Shown: positions 20,357-30,193 of the stretch, in pieces | Numbering within the stretch: the stretch's first letter is position 1 | Layout of the letters: each line of letters starts with the position of its first letter | Source of the DNA: Paracoccus mutanolyticus | GTDB lineage: Bacteria > Pseudomonadota > Alphaproteobacteria > Rhodobacterales > Rhodobacteraceae | Length of the DNA stretch: 64,000 bases | Direction: 5' to 3' | Assembly: GCF_003285265.1 (NCBI RefSeq) | Contig: NZ_CP030239.1 | Span: forward strand, 2,463,501 to 2,527,500 | Notes under the pieces: generated by a model | Databases searched by the model: none | What the model was told of the DNA's origin: nothing | What the model saw: only the letters and a program-made list of their open reading frames with translations | Made by a program: the position numbers and the translations under genes

Positions 20357-21028
20357 ATGCGCCGCTATCTGTTTCCCCTGATCCTGGGCGTACTGGGTTG
20401 CGCCATCCTGGTCTCGCTGGGGGTCTGGCAGCTGCACCGCCTGGCCTGGAAGGAGTCGATGCTGGCCGACATCCAGCGCAGCATCGAGGGCGCGCCCGTG
20501 CCGCTGCCGGCCGCGGTGGATCCGTCGATGAAATACCTGCCGGTGACGGTGTCGGGCACCACCACGGGGCAGGAAATCGACGTGCTGTCGGGCACGCGCG
20601 AATCCGGCGGCGGCTATCAGATCGTGTCCGCCCTTGTGACCGACGACGGCCGCCGCATCCTGCTGGACCGCGGGTTCGTCGATCAGGACCACAAGCGCGA
20701 CCCACGCCCGCCGGTCCGGCTGGACGTGGTCGGCAACCTGCACTGGCCGCAGGAAAAGGGCTCGGCCACGCCGGCGCCGAACCTCGACCAGAACATCTGG
20801 TTCGCGCGCGATGTCCCTGCGATGGCCAAGGCCCTGGGGACCGAACCCGTGCTGGTCGTCGCGGCCGAGGTCCGGGGCGACGCGCAGGGCGTCGAGCCCA
20901 TCCCCGTCGCCATCGAGGGCATCCCGAACAACCATCTCAGCTATGCCGTGCAGTGGTTCATGATCGCCGCGGTCTGGGCAGGGATGACAGTCGCGCTGAT
21001 CTGGCGTATCAGGCAGCGTCAATACTAG
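20357..21028 (+). CDS. SURF1-family oxidase assembly protein
   Basis: Inner-membrane protein involved in heme a insertion into subunit I. It has 223 residues with the usual architecture: an N-terminal helix ([20 protein letters not shown]), the conserved [10 protein letters not shown], a central soluble domain with the (G)-G-Y-x-(I/V) segment and LLDRGFVD, and a C-terminal helix ([20 protein letters not shown]) before a basic end. [10 protein letters not shown] is the SURF1 signature. Intact; placed directly after the cta genes. Confidence 0.95.
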   Translation: MRRYLFPLILGVLGCAILVSLGVWQLHRLAWKESMLADIQRSIEGAPVPLPAAVDPSMKYLPVTVSGTTTGQEIDVLSGTRESGGGYQIVSALVTDDGRRILLDRGFVDQDHKRDPRPPVRLDVVGNLHWPQEKGSATPAPNLDQNIWFARDVPAMAKALGTEPVLVVAAEVRGDAQGVEPIPVAIEGIPNNHLSYAVQWFMIAAVWAGMTVALIWRIRQRQY

Positions 21029-21037
21029 AGGATCACG

Positions 21038-22425
21038 ATGCGCTACGTTTCGACCCGGGGGCGGGCAGAGGTTCTGGATTTCGCGCAGGCCATGATGACC
21101 GGGCTTGCGCGCGACGGCGGGCTTTACCTGCCGGAAACCATCCCCACGCTTTCGGCCGAACAGATCGCGGCGCTGGAAGGCCTGCCCTATGAGGAGGCGG
21201 CGCTGCGCGTGATCACGCCCTTCGTCGGCGACAGCTTCAGCCAGGACGAGCTCAGCGGCGCCATCGCCCGCGCCTATGCCGGGTTCGACCATGTGGCCCG
21301 CGCGCCGCTGGTGCAGCTGGCGCCGGGGCATCACCTGCTGGAACTGTTCCACGGGCCCACCATCGCCTTCACGGACTTTGCCATGCGCTGATCGGCCAGC
21401 TGTTCCAGATGTCGCTGGCAAAGTCGGGGCAGCGCGTCACGATCCTGGGCGCGACCTCGGGGGACACGGGCTCTGCCGCCATCGAGGCGTTCAAGGGCCT
21501 GCCCAACGTGGACGTGTTCATCATGTATCCGCACGGCCGCGTCAGCGCGGTGCAGCGCCGCCAGATGACGACGCCGGATGATGCGAACGTCCACGCGCTG
21601 GCCGTCGACGGCACCTTCGACGATTGCCAGGCCCGGCTGAAGGACCTGTTCAACGACCATGCCTTCCGCGACGCGGTGGGCTTGGCGGGCGTCAACTCGA
21701 TCAACTGGGCGCGGGTGCTGGCGCAGATCGTCTATTACTTCACCGGCGCCGTGTCCCTGGGCGCGCCGGGGCGCGCGGTCGACTTTACCGTGCCGACCGG
21801 GAATTTCGGCGACATCTTCGCGGGCTCCATCGCCAAGGCGATGGGCCTGCCCATCGGCCGGCTGGTGGTGGCGACGAACCAGAACGACATCCTGCACCGG
21901 GCGCTGTCGACCGGCGAATACCGGGTGGGCACGGTCGCGCCCTCGATCAGCCCGTCGATGGACATCCAGGTCAGCTCGAACTTCGAGCGCGCGCTGTGGC
22001 TGGCCTATGGCCGCGACGGCGCCGCCGTCAGTCAGCTGATGGACGAGCTGAAATCCGGCGGCTTCGCGATCAGCCAGGGCGCGCTGCAGGCCTTGCGCGA
22101 AACCTTCGCCTCGGGCCGCGTGTCCGAGGAGGAGACCAGCGCCATGATCGCCACGATCCGGGTCGAGACCGGCCAGGTGATCTGCCCCCATACGGCGGTG
22201 GGCGTGGCCGTCGCGCGGCAAAACCTGCGCCCGGGTGTGCCCATGATCACGTTGGCGACCGCCCATCCGGCCAAGTTTCCCGATGCGGTGCAGGCCGCCA
22301 TCGGCCTGCGCCCGGACCTGCCGCCGCAGATGGCCGGCCTGTTCCAGCGCCCCGAGCGCAGCACCCGAGTTGAAAATGACGCGGAAAAGCTTAAATCGCT
22401 GATCCTTGAACGGAGGTCAGCTTGA
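21038..22425 (+). CDS. thrC: Threonine synthase, frameshifted, PLP-lysine codon altered
   Basis: PLP enzyme converting O-phosphohomoserine to threonine. N-terminus [20 protein letters not shown] is typical. The PLP-binding box should read AFKDFAM, but here it is AFTDFAM (ACG at 21371-21373 instead of AAG), and one base is missing just after it (about 21391) so the frame breaks. Downstream [28 protein letters not shown] and the C-terminal CPHTAVGVA are all normal. Because the substitution sits beside a frameshift, sequence error is more likely than a dead enzyme. It ends overlapping the next gene (TTGA). Confidence 0.95.
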
Positions 22426-23679
22426 ACCAAACCCGCATCAGCACGCTGCCCAACGGGCTGCGTGTCGTCACCCGCGACATGCCCGGGCTTCATTCCGCCG
22501 CCATCGGCATCTGGGTGAACGCCGGCTGCCGCGACGAGCGCGCCGAACAGAACGGCATCGCCCATTTCCTGGAGCACATGGCCTTCAAGGGCACGCCGAC
22601 GCGCACGCCGCTTGAGATCGCCGAAGCTATTGAAAACGTGGGCGGCTATATCAACGCCTATACCTCGCGCGATGTGACCAGCTATTACGCGCGGGTACTG
22701 GCGGGCGATGTCGGCATGGCCTTGGACGTTATTTCCGACATCGTGCTGAACCCGATCTTCGACGCGCGCGAGATCGAGGTCGAACGCGGCGTGATCCTGC
22801 AGGAAATCGGCCAGTCGCTGGACACGCCGGACGACGTGATCTTCGACTGGCTGCAAGAGGCGGCCTATCCGGACCAGCCGATGGGCCGCACCATCCTGGG
22901 CCCGGCCGAGCGGGTCAGCCATTTTTCGCGCGATGACCTGTCGGGCTTCATCGGCGAACATTACGGGCCGGAACGCATGATCGTGTCGGCGGCGGGGGCG
23001 GTGGACCACGACCGCGTGCTGCGCCAGGTCGAGGCCATCTTCGGCCATCTGGCGCCGCGCGCCCGGACCGCGCGCGAACCCGCCCGCTGGCGGCCGCAGC
23101 TCCCCTTTCGCCGGACACACTTATCCCATTGCCGCAGTGACCGGGATGCCGAGGGCCGTGAAGCGATTCATGACCGCTGCGCGGATCTGGACCTCGGCAA
23201 CCTGGCGGTCGAAGTCCTCGCGCCTGTTTCAGAAGGTGCGCGAGGAACGCGGCCTGTGCTATTCGATCTTTGCGCAATCGGGGTTCCACGACGACACCGG
23301 CATGGTGACGGTCTACGCCGGGACCTCGGGCGACCAGGTGGGCGATCTGGCCAATATCACCATCGACGAGATCCGCCGCTCGGCCGAGGACATGACCGAG
23401 GCCGAGATCGCCCGCGCCCGTGCCCAGTTGAAGGCCGGGCTGCTGATGGGGCTGGAAAGCCCGACCGGCCAGGCCGAGCGCATGGCCCGTTCGCTGGCGA
23501 TCTGGGGCCGGGTGTCGGAGCCGGCCGAGGTCGCGGCGCGCATCGACGCGGTGACGGTCGAGGACGTGCGCGACCACGCCCAGCGGCTGATCGCGAACGC
23601 CCGCCCGGCGCTGGCGCTTTACGGCCCCGTCCGGGCCGCGCCCAGTCGCGACAGGCTGGCCGAGAGGCTCGCCGCCTGA
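22422..23679 (+). CDS. M16-family zinc peptidase (processing-peptidase-like), with replaced block
   Basis: Inverzincin metallopeptidase of about 420 residues. The TTG start at 22422 overlaps the thrC stop and has a GGAGG ribosome site. The zinc motif is H48-FLE-H52 in HFLEHMAFKGT, and the distal Glu lies in the EVERGVILQEIGQS helix. Between about 23098 and 23222 the expected domain junction is missing and unrelated sequence is present; then SSRLFQKVREERGLCYSIFA (the R/Y pair of M16B enzymes) and the rest continue. The thrC-M16-GNAT order is common in Rhodobacterales. Confidence 0.92.
23098..23222 (-). pseudogene. Foreign coding fragment inside the M16 peptidase gene
   Basis: On the minus strand the block reads EDFDRQVAEVQIRAAVMNRF followed by TALGIPVTAAMG and a stop, a plausible C-terminus of another gene. 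I do not recognise the family with confidence. It replaces roughly 40 codons of the peptidase with a similar length. Confidence 0.5.
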
Positions 23680-24260
23680 TGTTCCTGCGCCACCGTCCGC
23701 CGTGTCTGGAAACCGAGCGGATGGTGCTGCGCTTGCCCGTCCATGGCGATCATCTGGCCTGGGCGCAGCTGCGTGCCGAAAGCCGCGCCTTCCTGGCCGC
23801 GTGGGAGCCCGTCTGGGCGGCGGACCACCTGACGCGGCGCAGCTTTACCCATCGCGTCTATTGGGCGCGGCGGGCCTGCCGGAACGGCAATGCGCTGCCG
23901 CTGTTCCTGATCCGGCATGACGGCACGCTTCTGGGGGCGATCACGCTGGACAACATCCGGCGCGGCCCGGCGCAGTCGGCGACCATCGGTTACTGGATTG
24001 GCCAGCCCTTTGCCCGCCAGGGCTATATGCGCGAGGCCATCGGCGCCTTGGTCAGCCACGCCTTCACCGCCATGGACCTGAGCCGGATCGAGGCCGCCTG
24101 CCTGCCCGAGAACCTGGCCTCGCGCGGGGTGCTGGAGCGCTCGGGCTTCAAATACGAGGGCGTCGCGCAAAGCTACCTGCAGATCAACGGCCGCTGGCGC
24201 AACCATGTGCTTTATTCCAACCTGCGCCACGACCGGCGCGGCAAGACCGAGGTGCGCTGA
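23679..24260 (+). CDS. GNAT-family N-acetyltransferase, RimJ-like
   Basis: Acetyl-CoA-dependent N-acetyltransferase of 193 residues. The start overlaps the M16 stop (TGATG). RimJ/RimL features: ETERMVLRLP start, W-x-x-V-W helix, IGYWIGQPFARQGYMREAI (the acetyl-CoA pyrophosphate loop, Q/R-x-x-G-x-x/A type), and ENLASRGVLERSGFKYEG. Probable substrate is a protein N-terminus, such as a ribosomal protein, but this is not shown. It ends one base into the next gene's ATG. Intact. Confidence 0.9.
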   Translation: MFLRHRPPCLETERMVLRLPVHGDHLAWAQLRAESRAFLAAWEPVWAADHLTRRSFTHRVYWARRACRNGNALPLFLIRHDGTLLGAITLDNIRRGPAQSATIGYWIGQPFARQGYMREAIGALVSHAFTAMDLSRIEAACLPENLASRGVLERSGFKYEGVAQSYLQINGRWRNHVLYSNLRHDRRGKTEVR

Positions 24261-25655
24261 TGCATGAGCCCGCCGACGATGCCCTGGCCGCGCGCCTGCC
24301 GGCGGGCGTGCTGCGCGAGGTCGCGCCGGCCTTCTGGAGGAACCGCGCGGCCGCTATCTCGGCCGGGCGGGGCTGGTCGCGGCGCCGCGCACCACCGACG
24401 AGGTCGCGGCTGTGGTCCGCGCCTGCGCCGAGGCCGGCGTGGGCATCGTGCCGCGCGGCGGAGGCACCGGGCTGGTCTCGGGGCAGGTGATGCCGGATGG
24501 TCCCGCGCCGCTGATCCTGTCGCTGGAGCGGATGACCGCCCTGCGCGGTGCCTGGCCCGAGGAAAACGTCCTGGTCGCCGAAGCCGGCTGACCCTGCAGG
24601 CGTGCGCGACGCGGCCGAGGCGGCCGGCCGGCTGTTCCCGCTGTCGCTGGCCAGCCAGGGGACGGCGGCCATCGGCGGCTGCCTGGCGACCAACGCCGGC
24701 GGCGTCACGGCGCTGCGCTATGGCAGCGCCCGGGCGCTGTGCCTGGGGATCGAGACGGTCCTGCCCGACGGCTCGGTGGTCCACGACCTCAAGCGGCTGC
24801 GCAAGGACAACACCGGCTATGACATCCGCGACCTGCTGATCGGAGCCGAAGGCACCCTGGGTATCATCACCGCCGCCAGCCTGAAGCTGGTGGTGCCGCC
24901 GCCGAACGTGGGCGTGGCGATGCTGCAGGTGCCCGACCCCGCGGCGGCGCTGACCCTGCTGGCGCTGGCCGAGGGCCGGATGGCGGGCGGCGTCACCGCA
25001 TTCGAGCTGATCGGCGGCCAGGGCCCGGCCTTCCTGGCCGAAGTCCTGCCCGAGATCCGCCAGCCCCTGCCGGGCGCCGACTGGTCGGTGCTGATCGAGG
25101 TCGGCCTGCCCGAAGGGCTTGCCCCCGACGCCGCGCTTGAAGGGCTTCTGGTCGATGCGATGGAGCGCGGCCTGGTTCTGGACGGCGTCATCGCCCAGTC
25201 CGGCCAGCAGGCTGCGGATTTCTGGTCCTTGCGCGAACACATCCCCGAGGCGAACCGCCGCATCGGAGCCATCGCCAGCCATGACATCAGTCTGCCCTTG
25301 TCGGAAATCGCCGGCTTCATCCGCGACGCGGGCGCCGCGCTGGCCGGACACGGCGTCAGGATCAACTGCTTCGGCCATCTGGGCGACGGCAACCTGCACT
25401 ACAACCTGTTCCCCGCCGCCGGCGGCGCGCGGCGACTACGATGCGCTGCGTCCGGCGCTGTCGCGGCTGGTCCACCGGATGGCGGTGGACCGCGGCGGTT
25501 CGTTTTCGGCGGAACATGGCGTCGGCCGGCTGAAGGTGGCCGAGCTTGCCGAATGGGGCAACCCGGCCCGGCTGGCGGCCATGCGCGCGATCAAGCGCGC
25601 GCTCGACCCTCTGGGCATCATGAATCCGGGCGCGGTTCTTTCAGCAGGGGCGTAA
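24260..25655 (+). CDS. FAD-binding oxidase, glycolate/D-lactate dehydrogenase type (GlcD-like), frameshifted
   Basis: VAO-family flavoprotein oxidising a 2-hydroxy acid. The ATG at 24260 overlaps the preceding stop. FAD-binding elements: GIVPRGGGTGLVSGQV, TNAGGVTALRYGSAR, KDNTGYDIRDLLIGAEGTLGI. The C-terminal cap shows NCFGHLGDGNLHYN and FSAEHGVGRLK, with the metal/substrate histidines of this family. Frameshifts lie near 24335, 24590 and 25425. About 465 codons, normal size. The 3' end overlaps the convergent LysR gene by 38 bp. The exact substrate (D-lactate, glycolate or D-2-hydroxyglutarate) cannot be decided. Confidence 0.92.
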
Positions 25656-26529
25656 GCCGCGCCCGCAGGTGGTCCAGATAGGCGGTCAGCCGCGGCGGGA
25701 TGAAGGGCTGCGGCAGGTACAGCGCCTGGATGTCCAGCTGGGGGCCGGGGAAATCCGCCAGCACCCGCTCCAGCCGCCCCTCGGCCACATCGTCCGCGAT
25801 GACGAAGCGCGGGACGATGCCCAGCCCGTCGCCCTGCAGCACCAGCCGGCGCACGCCCTGGGCGCTGTTCAGCGTGACGCGGCCGGGCAGCGGGACGCTG
25901 GCCGCCTTGCCGTCGACCACGAAGGTCGCCCGGTGGGCCGAGGCGGCGTTGCTGTCGCGGATCATCTGGTGGTCGCGCAGCGCGTCCGGGTGTGCGGGCC
26001 GGCCGTGGCGATCCAGATAGGCGGGGCTGCCCACGACCCAGCTTTCGGTCCCGCCGATGCGTCGCCCGATCAGGCTGGAATCGCCCAGCACGCCGATGCG
26101 CAGCGCCAGGTCGAAGCCCTCGGCCGCCAGATCCACATAGCGGTCGGTCAGGCGCAGGTCGATGCTGACGCCGGGGTTCTGCGCCAGGAAGTCGTGGGTC
26201 AGGACGCTGACGAACATCTCGCCGAAGGCGACGGGGGCGGTGATGCGCAGCCGGCCCGTCAGGGTGCCCTGGTCGGCGCGGGTCTGGGCGTCCAGTTCCT
26301 CGACCGCCGATAGGACGCGCCGGGCGGCGGAGAGGAAGCGTTCCCCCGAAGGTGTCAAGGACAGAGCGCGCGTGGTGCGATTGAGAAGCGTGACCCCCTG
26401 CTGCCGCTCCAGCGCCGCGACATATTTGCTGACCAGCTTGTTCGAGATGCCCAGCCGCTGCCCCGCCCGGGTAAAGGATCCCGCATCGACCACCGAGACG
26501 AAGGCGCGCAGCCCGTCGATCCGATCCAT
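25618..26529 (-). CDS. LysR-family transcriptional regulator
   Basis: Helix-turn-helix regulator of 303 residues. The N-terminal DNA-binding domain (MDRIDGLRAFVSVVDAGSFT, then LGISNKLVSKYVAALERQQG) is followed by the LysR substrate-binding domain (VTLLNRTTRALSLTPSGERF; GRLRITAPVAFGEMFV). The subgroup resembles the AaeR/DmlR-type regulators. It is divergent from doxX (112-bp gap) and overlaps the FAD oxidase at its 3' end. The doxX-like gene is the natural first candidate target. Confidence 0.95.
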   Translation of the reverse strand: MDRIDGLRAFVSVVDAGSFTRAGQRLGISNKLVSKYVAALERQQGVTLLNRTTRALSLTPSGERFLSAARRVLSAVEELDAQTRADQGTLTGRLRITAPVAFGEMFVSVLTHDFLAQNPGVSIDLRLTDRYVDLAAEGFDLALRIGVLGDSSLIGRRIGGTESWVVGSPAYLDRHGRPAHPDALRDHQMIRDSNAASAHRATFVVDGKAASVPLPGRVTLNSAQGVRRLVLQGDGLGIVPRFVIADDVAEGRLERVLADFPGPQLDIQALYLPQPFIPPRLTAYLDHLRARLTPLLKEPRPDS

Positions 26530-26641
26530 TCCATTTGCTCCGCCATGGCGACAATATGTCGGCGAATATCGAAGTTTTCGCGATAATCGCCAAGCCTTAT
26601 CTGAGCTGGCAGTTACCCCCTTTCTTCATGGAAACGACGAC

Positions 26642-27043
26642 ATGACCGATAAAGAACGCAATGCCGATCTGGCGGCGCTGATCCTGCGCCTTGTGACCGG
26701 CGCCTGGTTCCTGACCCACGGGCTGATCAAGCTGTTCATCTTTACCCCCGCCGGGACCGCGGGTTATTTCCAGTCCATCGGCCTGCCCGGCGCGCTGGGC
26801 TATCTGACGATGCTGGCGGAAATCGCGGGCGGGCTGGCCCTGCTGGCCGGGATCGCCACGCGCTGGGTCTCGCTGGTCATGGCGGCTGTGCTGCTGGGCG
26901 CCACGATCTTTGGCCACGCGGGCAACGGCTTTACCTTCTCGAACCCCGGCGGCGGCTGGGAATACACCGTGCTTTGGGCGGTGGTGATGGTGGCGCTGTC
27001 GCTGCTGGGCGACGGCCGCTGGTCGCTGGCCAAGCGCGCCTGA
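26642..27043 (+). CDS. DoxX-family membrane protein
   Basis: Small inner-membrane protein of 133 residues with four hydrophobic helices: ALILRLVTGAWFLTHGLIKL, LGYLTMLAEIAGGLALLAGI, WVSLVMAAVLLGATIFGHAG, YTVLWAVVMVALSLLGDGRW. The DoxX/DoxD pattern (R...G..F..HG..K; AE..GG..L..G) is clear. Relatives are linked to thiol/quinone redox or stress responses, but no function can be fixed. Divergent from a LysR regulator, which may control it. Confidence 0.9.
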   Translation: MTDKERNADLAALILRLVTGAWFLTHGLIKLFIFTPAGTAGYFQSIGLPGALGYLTMLAEIAGGLALLAGIATRWVSLVMAAVLLGATIFGHAGNGFTFSNPGGGWEYTVLWAVVMVALSLLGDGRWSLAKRA

Positions 27044-27163
27044 CGAAACGATCTTGCGAAAGGCCGGTCTGGCGCTGGCCTTTCCTTGCGTGCATGGCAG
27101 GGTTGATTTGCGCGTCGCCCGCCGAGCCTCTAAGACAGCCGGACCTTTGGGGGGAGGATTGCC

Positions 27164-28666
27164 GTGACCGAAGATCACCTGCGCCGGATTCGCCATGCCA
27201 GCCTGCGCGAACGTGTTGTCAGCGCCGATCAGGCCGCATCGCTGATCCGCGACGGCATGGTGCTGGGCATGTCCGGGTTCACCCGCGCGGGCGAGGCCAA
27301 GGCCGTGCCGATGGCCCTGGCCGAGCGTGCAAAGCGCGCGCCGATGAAGGTCACGCTGATGACCGGGGCCTCGCTTGGCAACGATCTGGACAAGACCATG
27401 GCCGAGGCGCATCTGTTGTCGCGCCGCATCCCCTTCATGTCCGACCCCGCCCTGCGCCGCGCCATCAACGCGGGCGAGGTGATGTATATCGACCAGCATC
27501 TGTCCGAGACGGTCGAGCAGCTGCGCACCTGCCAGCTGCCCCCGGTGGACATCGCCATCGTCGAGGCGGTGGCGATCACCGAGACGGGCGGCATCGTGCC
27601 CACCACCTCGGTCGGAAATTCGGCGAGCTTCGCGCTTCTGGCCGAGAAGGTGATCGTGGAGATCAACCTGAGCCAGTCCGAGATGCTGGAGGGGCTGCAC
27701 GACATCTATATCCCGACCTATCGCCCGACACGCACGCCGATCCCGGTGGTGTCGCCGGAAAGCCGCGTCGGTTTCCCCTTCATCCCGGTGCCGCCCGAGC
27801 GCATCGCGGCCATCGTGGTCTCGACCAAGCTCGACTCGTCCTCGACCGTGCTGGACCCGGATGCCGACACCCGCGCCATCGCCGGCCACCTGACCGAATT
27901 CCTGAAGAACGAGGTCGCCCATTCCCGCCTGCCGAGCCACCTGCACCCCTTGCAGGCCGGCATCGGCACGATTGCCAACGCGGTGCTGCACGGCTTCATC
28001 GACAGCCCGTTCCACGACCTGACGATGTACAGCGAGGTCCTGCAGGATTCGACCTTCGACCTGATGGACGCGGGCAAGATGGTGTTTGCCTCGGGCTCGT
28101 CCATCACGCTGTCGGCGCCGAAATATGCCGAGGTGATGGGACGCTTCCAGGATTACAAACGCAAGCTGATCCTGCGCCCGCAGGAAATCTCCAACCACCC
28201 CGAGGTGGTGCGCCGGCTGGGGCTGATCTGCATCAACACGGCGCTGGAGTTCGACATCTACGGCAACGTGAACTCGACCCATGTCATGGGCACGCAGATG
28301 ATGAACGGCATCGGCGGGTCCGGGGATTTCGCGCGCAATGCGTTCCTGTCGGTCTTCGTCAGCAAGTCCATGGCCAAGGGCGGGCGGATCTCCTCGGTGG
28401 TGCCGATGGTCAGCCATGTCGATCATACCGAGCATGACGTGGACATCCTGGTGACCGAACAGGGCCTGGCCGATCTGCGAGGCCTGGCGCCGCGCGAGCG
28501 GGCCCGGGTGATCCTGCGGAACTGCGTGGCGCCCGCGTGGCGGGACGCGCTGGAGGATTACCACGAGCGCGCGCTGGCCCGCGGTGGGCATACGCCGCAT
28601 CTGCTGGAGGAGGCGCTGTCCTGGCACGACCGGCTGCGGCGAACCGGGACGATGCAGCCCGAATAG
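27164..28666 (+). CDS. Acetyl-CoA hydrolase/succinate CoA-transferase family protein
   Basis: Family I CoA-transferase of 500 residues, starting at GTG 27164 after GGGGAGG. It transfers CoA between acyl-CoA and an acid such as succinate or acetate. The catalytic glutamate is probably Glu291 in MYSEVLQDSTFDL, by analogy with Acetobacter AarC. NTALEFDIYGNVNSTHVMGT and the HVDHTEHDVDILVTEQGLADLRG end are signatures of the AarC/Cat1/Ach1 group. Intact, with its own strong terminator. Both names (hydrolase or transferase) are used for the family; transferase is more likely from the sequence type. Confidence 0.93.
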   Translation: MTEDHLRRIRHASLRERVVSADQAASLIRDGMVLGMSGFTRAGEAKAVPMALAERAKRAPMKVTLMTGASLGNDLDKTMAEAHLLSRRIPFMSDPALRRAINAGEVMYIDQHLSETVEQLRTCQLPPVDIAIVEAVAITETGGIVPTTSVGNSASFALLAEKVIVEINLSQSEMLEGLHDIYIPTYRPTRTPIPVVSPESRVGFPFIPVPPERIAAIVVSTKLDSSSTVLDPDADTRAIAGHLTEFLKNEVAHSRLPSHLHPLQAGIGTIANAVLHGFIDSPFHDLTMYSEVLQDSTFDLMDAGKMVFASGSSITLSAPKYAEVMGRFQDYKRKLILRPQEISNHPEVVRRLGLICINTALEFDIYGNVNSTHVMGTQMMNGIGGSGDFARNAFLSVFVSKSMAKGGRISSVVPMVSHVDHTEHDVDILVTEQGLADLRGLAPRERARVILRNCVAPAWRDALEDYHERALARGGHTPHLLEEALSWHDRLRRTGTMQPE

Positions 28667-28669
28667 GCG

Positions 28670-28701
28670 AACGCCCCGCGTGCTGCGGGGCGTCGCCTTT
28701 T
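28670..28701. terminator. Terminator between CoA-transferase and metQ
   Basis: Stem ACGCCCCGC with GCGGGGCGT around a 5-nt loop, then CGCCTTTT. It lies 4 bp after the CoA-transferase stop; metQ ends from the other side at 28725. A copy of the GGGTATTTG repeat begins inside the T-run. Confidence 0.85.
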
Positions 28702-28721
28702 GGGTATTTGGAAAACGGTGA
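28701..28721 (+). repeat. Dispersed GGGTATTTG repeat, copy 1
   Basis: TGGGTATTTGGAAAACGGTG plus A, in the convergent gap between the CoA-transferase and metQ. Copy 2 (48719-48738, reverse orientation) matches 20 of these bases exactly and copy 5 (55656-55676) differs at one position. Confidence 0.8.
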
Positions 28722-28724
28722 CGA

Positions 28725-29501
28725 TCACCAGGCCGGGATGACGGCGCCGGTGTATTTGTCCTGGATGTATTTCTTCACCGCGTCCGAGTGGTAGGAGTCG
28801 ACCAGGGTCTTGGCCCAGGGCGCATCCTTGTCGGCAGTGCGGACGACGATGATGTTCGCATAGGGGCTTTCGGCGGCTTCGATGGCGATGGCGTCCTTTT
28901 CCGGGTTGAGGCCGGCTTCCAGCGCGTAGTTCGTGTTGATGATCGCCACGTCTGCATCGGCCAGCGCGCGCGGCAGCTGCGCTGCGTCGAGCTCCAGGAA
29001 CTTGAGGTTCTTGGCGTTTTCCGTCACGTCGAGCGGCGTCGGGGTCAGGCCGGTGCCCTCGGCCAGCGTGATGACGCCCTTGTCCTGCAAGAGAAGCAGC
29101 GCGCGGCCGCCGTTGGTCGGGTCGTTCGGCAGCGCGACCTTGCCGCCCTCGGGCAGGTCGTCCAGCGACTTCAGCTTTTCGGAATAGACGCCCATCGGCG
29201 TGGTGATGGTCTTGCCGATGGCCACCAGGTCGAAGCCGCGGTCCTTGATCTGCTGGTCCAGATAGGGCTGGTGCTGGAAGCTGTTCGCTTGCAGGTCGCC
29301 GTCGTTCAGGGCCTGGTTCGGCACGACATAGTCGGTGAATTCGACGATGTCGATGTTCAGGCCCTTGTCCTTGGCGACCTTGGCCACCTGCTCCATGATC
29401 TCGGCATGTTCGCCGACCGAGACGCCGACCTTGATGTCCTCGGCCGAGGCCATGGCCGCGCTGAGCGCGAGGGCCGAGGCAAAGAGAGCGAGTTTGCGCA
29501 T
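28725..29501 (-). CDS. metQ: Methionine ABC transporter substrate-binding protein MetQ
   Basis: Periplasmic receptor of the NlpA/MetQ family, 258 residues. The start at 29501 (MRKLALFASALALSAAMASA-ED) has an AGGAA ribosome site; an upstream in-frame ATG would add five residues. There is no lipobox Cys, so it is a soluble rather than lipid-anchored receptor. Family motifs: VEFTDYVVPNQALNDGDLQAN, QHQPYLD, PNDPTNGGRALLLLQ and NTNYALEAGLNP. Last gene of metN-metI-metQ. Intact. Substrate probably D/L-methionine. Confidence 0.94.
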   Translation of the reverse strand: MRKLALFASALALSAAMASAEDIKVGVSVGEHAEIMEQVAKVAKDKGLNIDIVEFTDYVVPNQALNDGDLQANSFQHQPYLDQQIKDRGFDLVAIGKTITTPMGVYSEKLKSLDDLPEGGKVALPNDPTNGGRALLLLQDKGVITLAEGTGLTPTPLDVTENAKNLKFLELDAAQLPRALADADVAIINTNYALEAGLNPEKDAIAIEAAESPYANIIVVRTADKDAPWAKTLVDSYHSDAVKKYIQDKYTGAVIPAW

Positions 29502-29519
29502 GGGGGTTCCTTTCACGGT

Positions 29520-30193
29520 TTACCGGCCCCGGTTGCGGGGCGCGCGTTTGTCAAAGCGGGATGCGATCCATTCGCCGAGCGATTGGACCGCCTGGACCAG
29601 AACGATCAGGATGACGACGACCGCCAGCATCACCTCGGGCATGAAGCGCTGGTAGCCGTAGCGGATGCCGAGGTCGCCCAGCCCCTCGCCGCCGACCGCG
29701 CCGACCATGGCGGAATAGCCGATCAGGCTGACGACGGCCAGCGTGAGGCCCAGGATGATGCCGGGCATCGCCTCGGGGATCAGGACCTTGCGCACGATCT
29801 GCATGGGAGTGGCGCCCATGGCGCGGGCGGCCTCGATCAGGCCGGCGTCGATTTCGCGGATCGCGGTTTCGATCAGGCGGGCGATGAAGGGGGCGGCTGC
29901 GATGGTCAAAGGCACGATGGCGGCGGTGGTGCCGATCGAGGTGCCCGCCAGCGCCGGGTCAGCGGGATGATCGCCACCACCAGGATGATGAACGGGGTCG
30001 AGCGCGCGGCATTGACGATCAGCCCCAGCACGGCGTTCAGCACCGGGGCCGACAGCAGCTCGCCCCGGCGCGAGGTGGCCAGGAAGATGCCCAGCGGCGC
30101 GCCGATGATCGTGCCGAGCAGGGTCGACATGGCGACCATGTAAAGCGTCTGCAGGGTCGATTCCCACAGGATCGGGATCAGGTTAGCCGACAT
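29520..30193 (-). CDS. metI: Methionine ABC transporter permease MetI, one frameshift
   Basis: Membrane subunit of the methionine importer, about 224 residues. The ATG at 30193 overlaps the end of metN (stop 30183-30185). It has five or six helices; the EAA loop is [20 protein letters not shown] and [21 protein letters not shown] is diagnostic for MetI. A frameshift near 29960, after AIIPLTR, separates the first two helices from the rest. Probably an intact gene. Confidence 0.94.
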
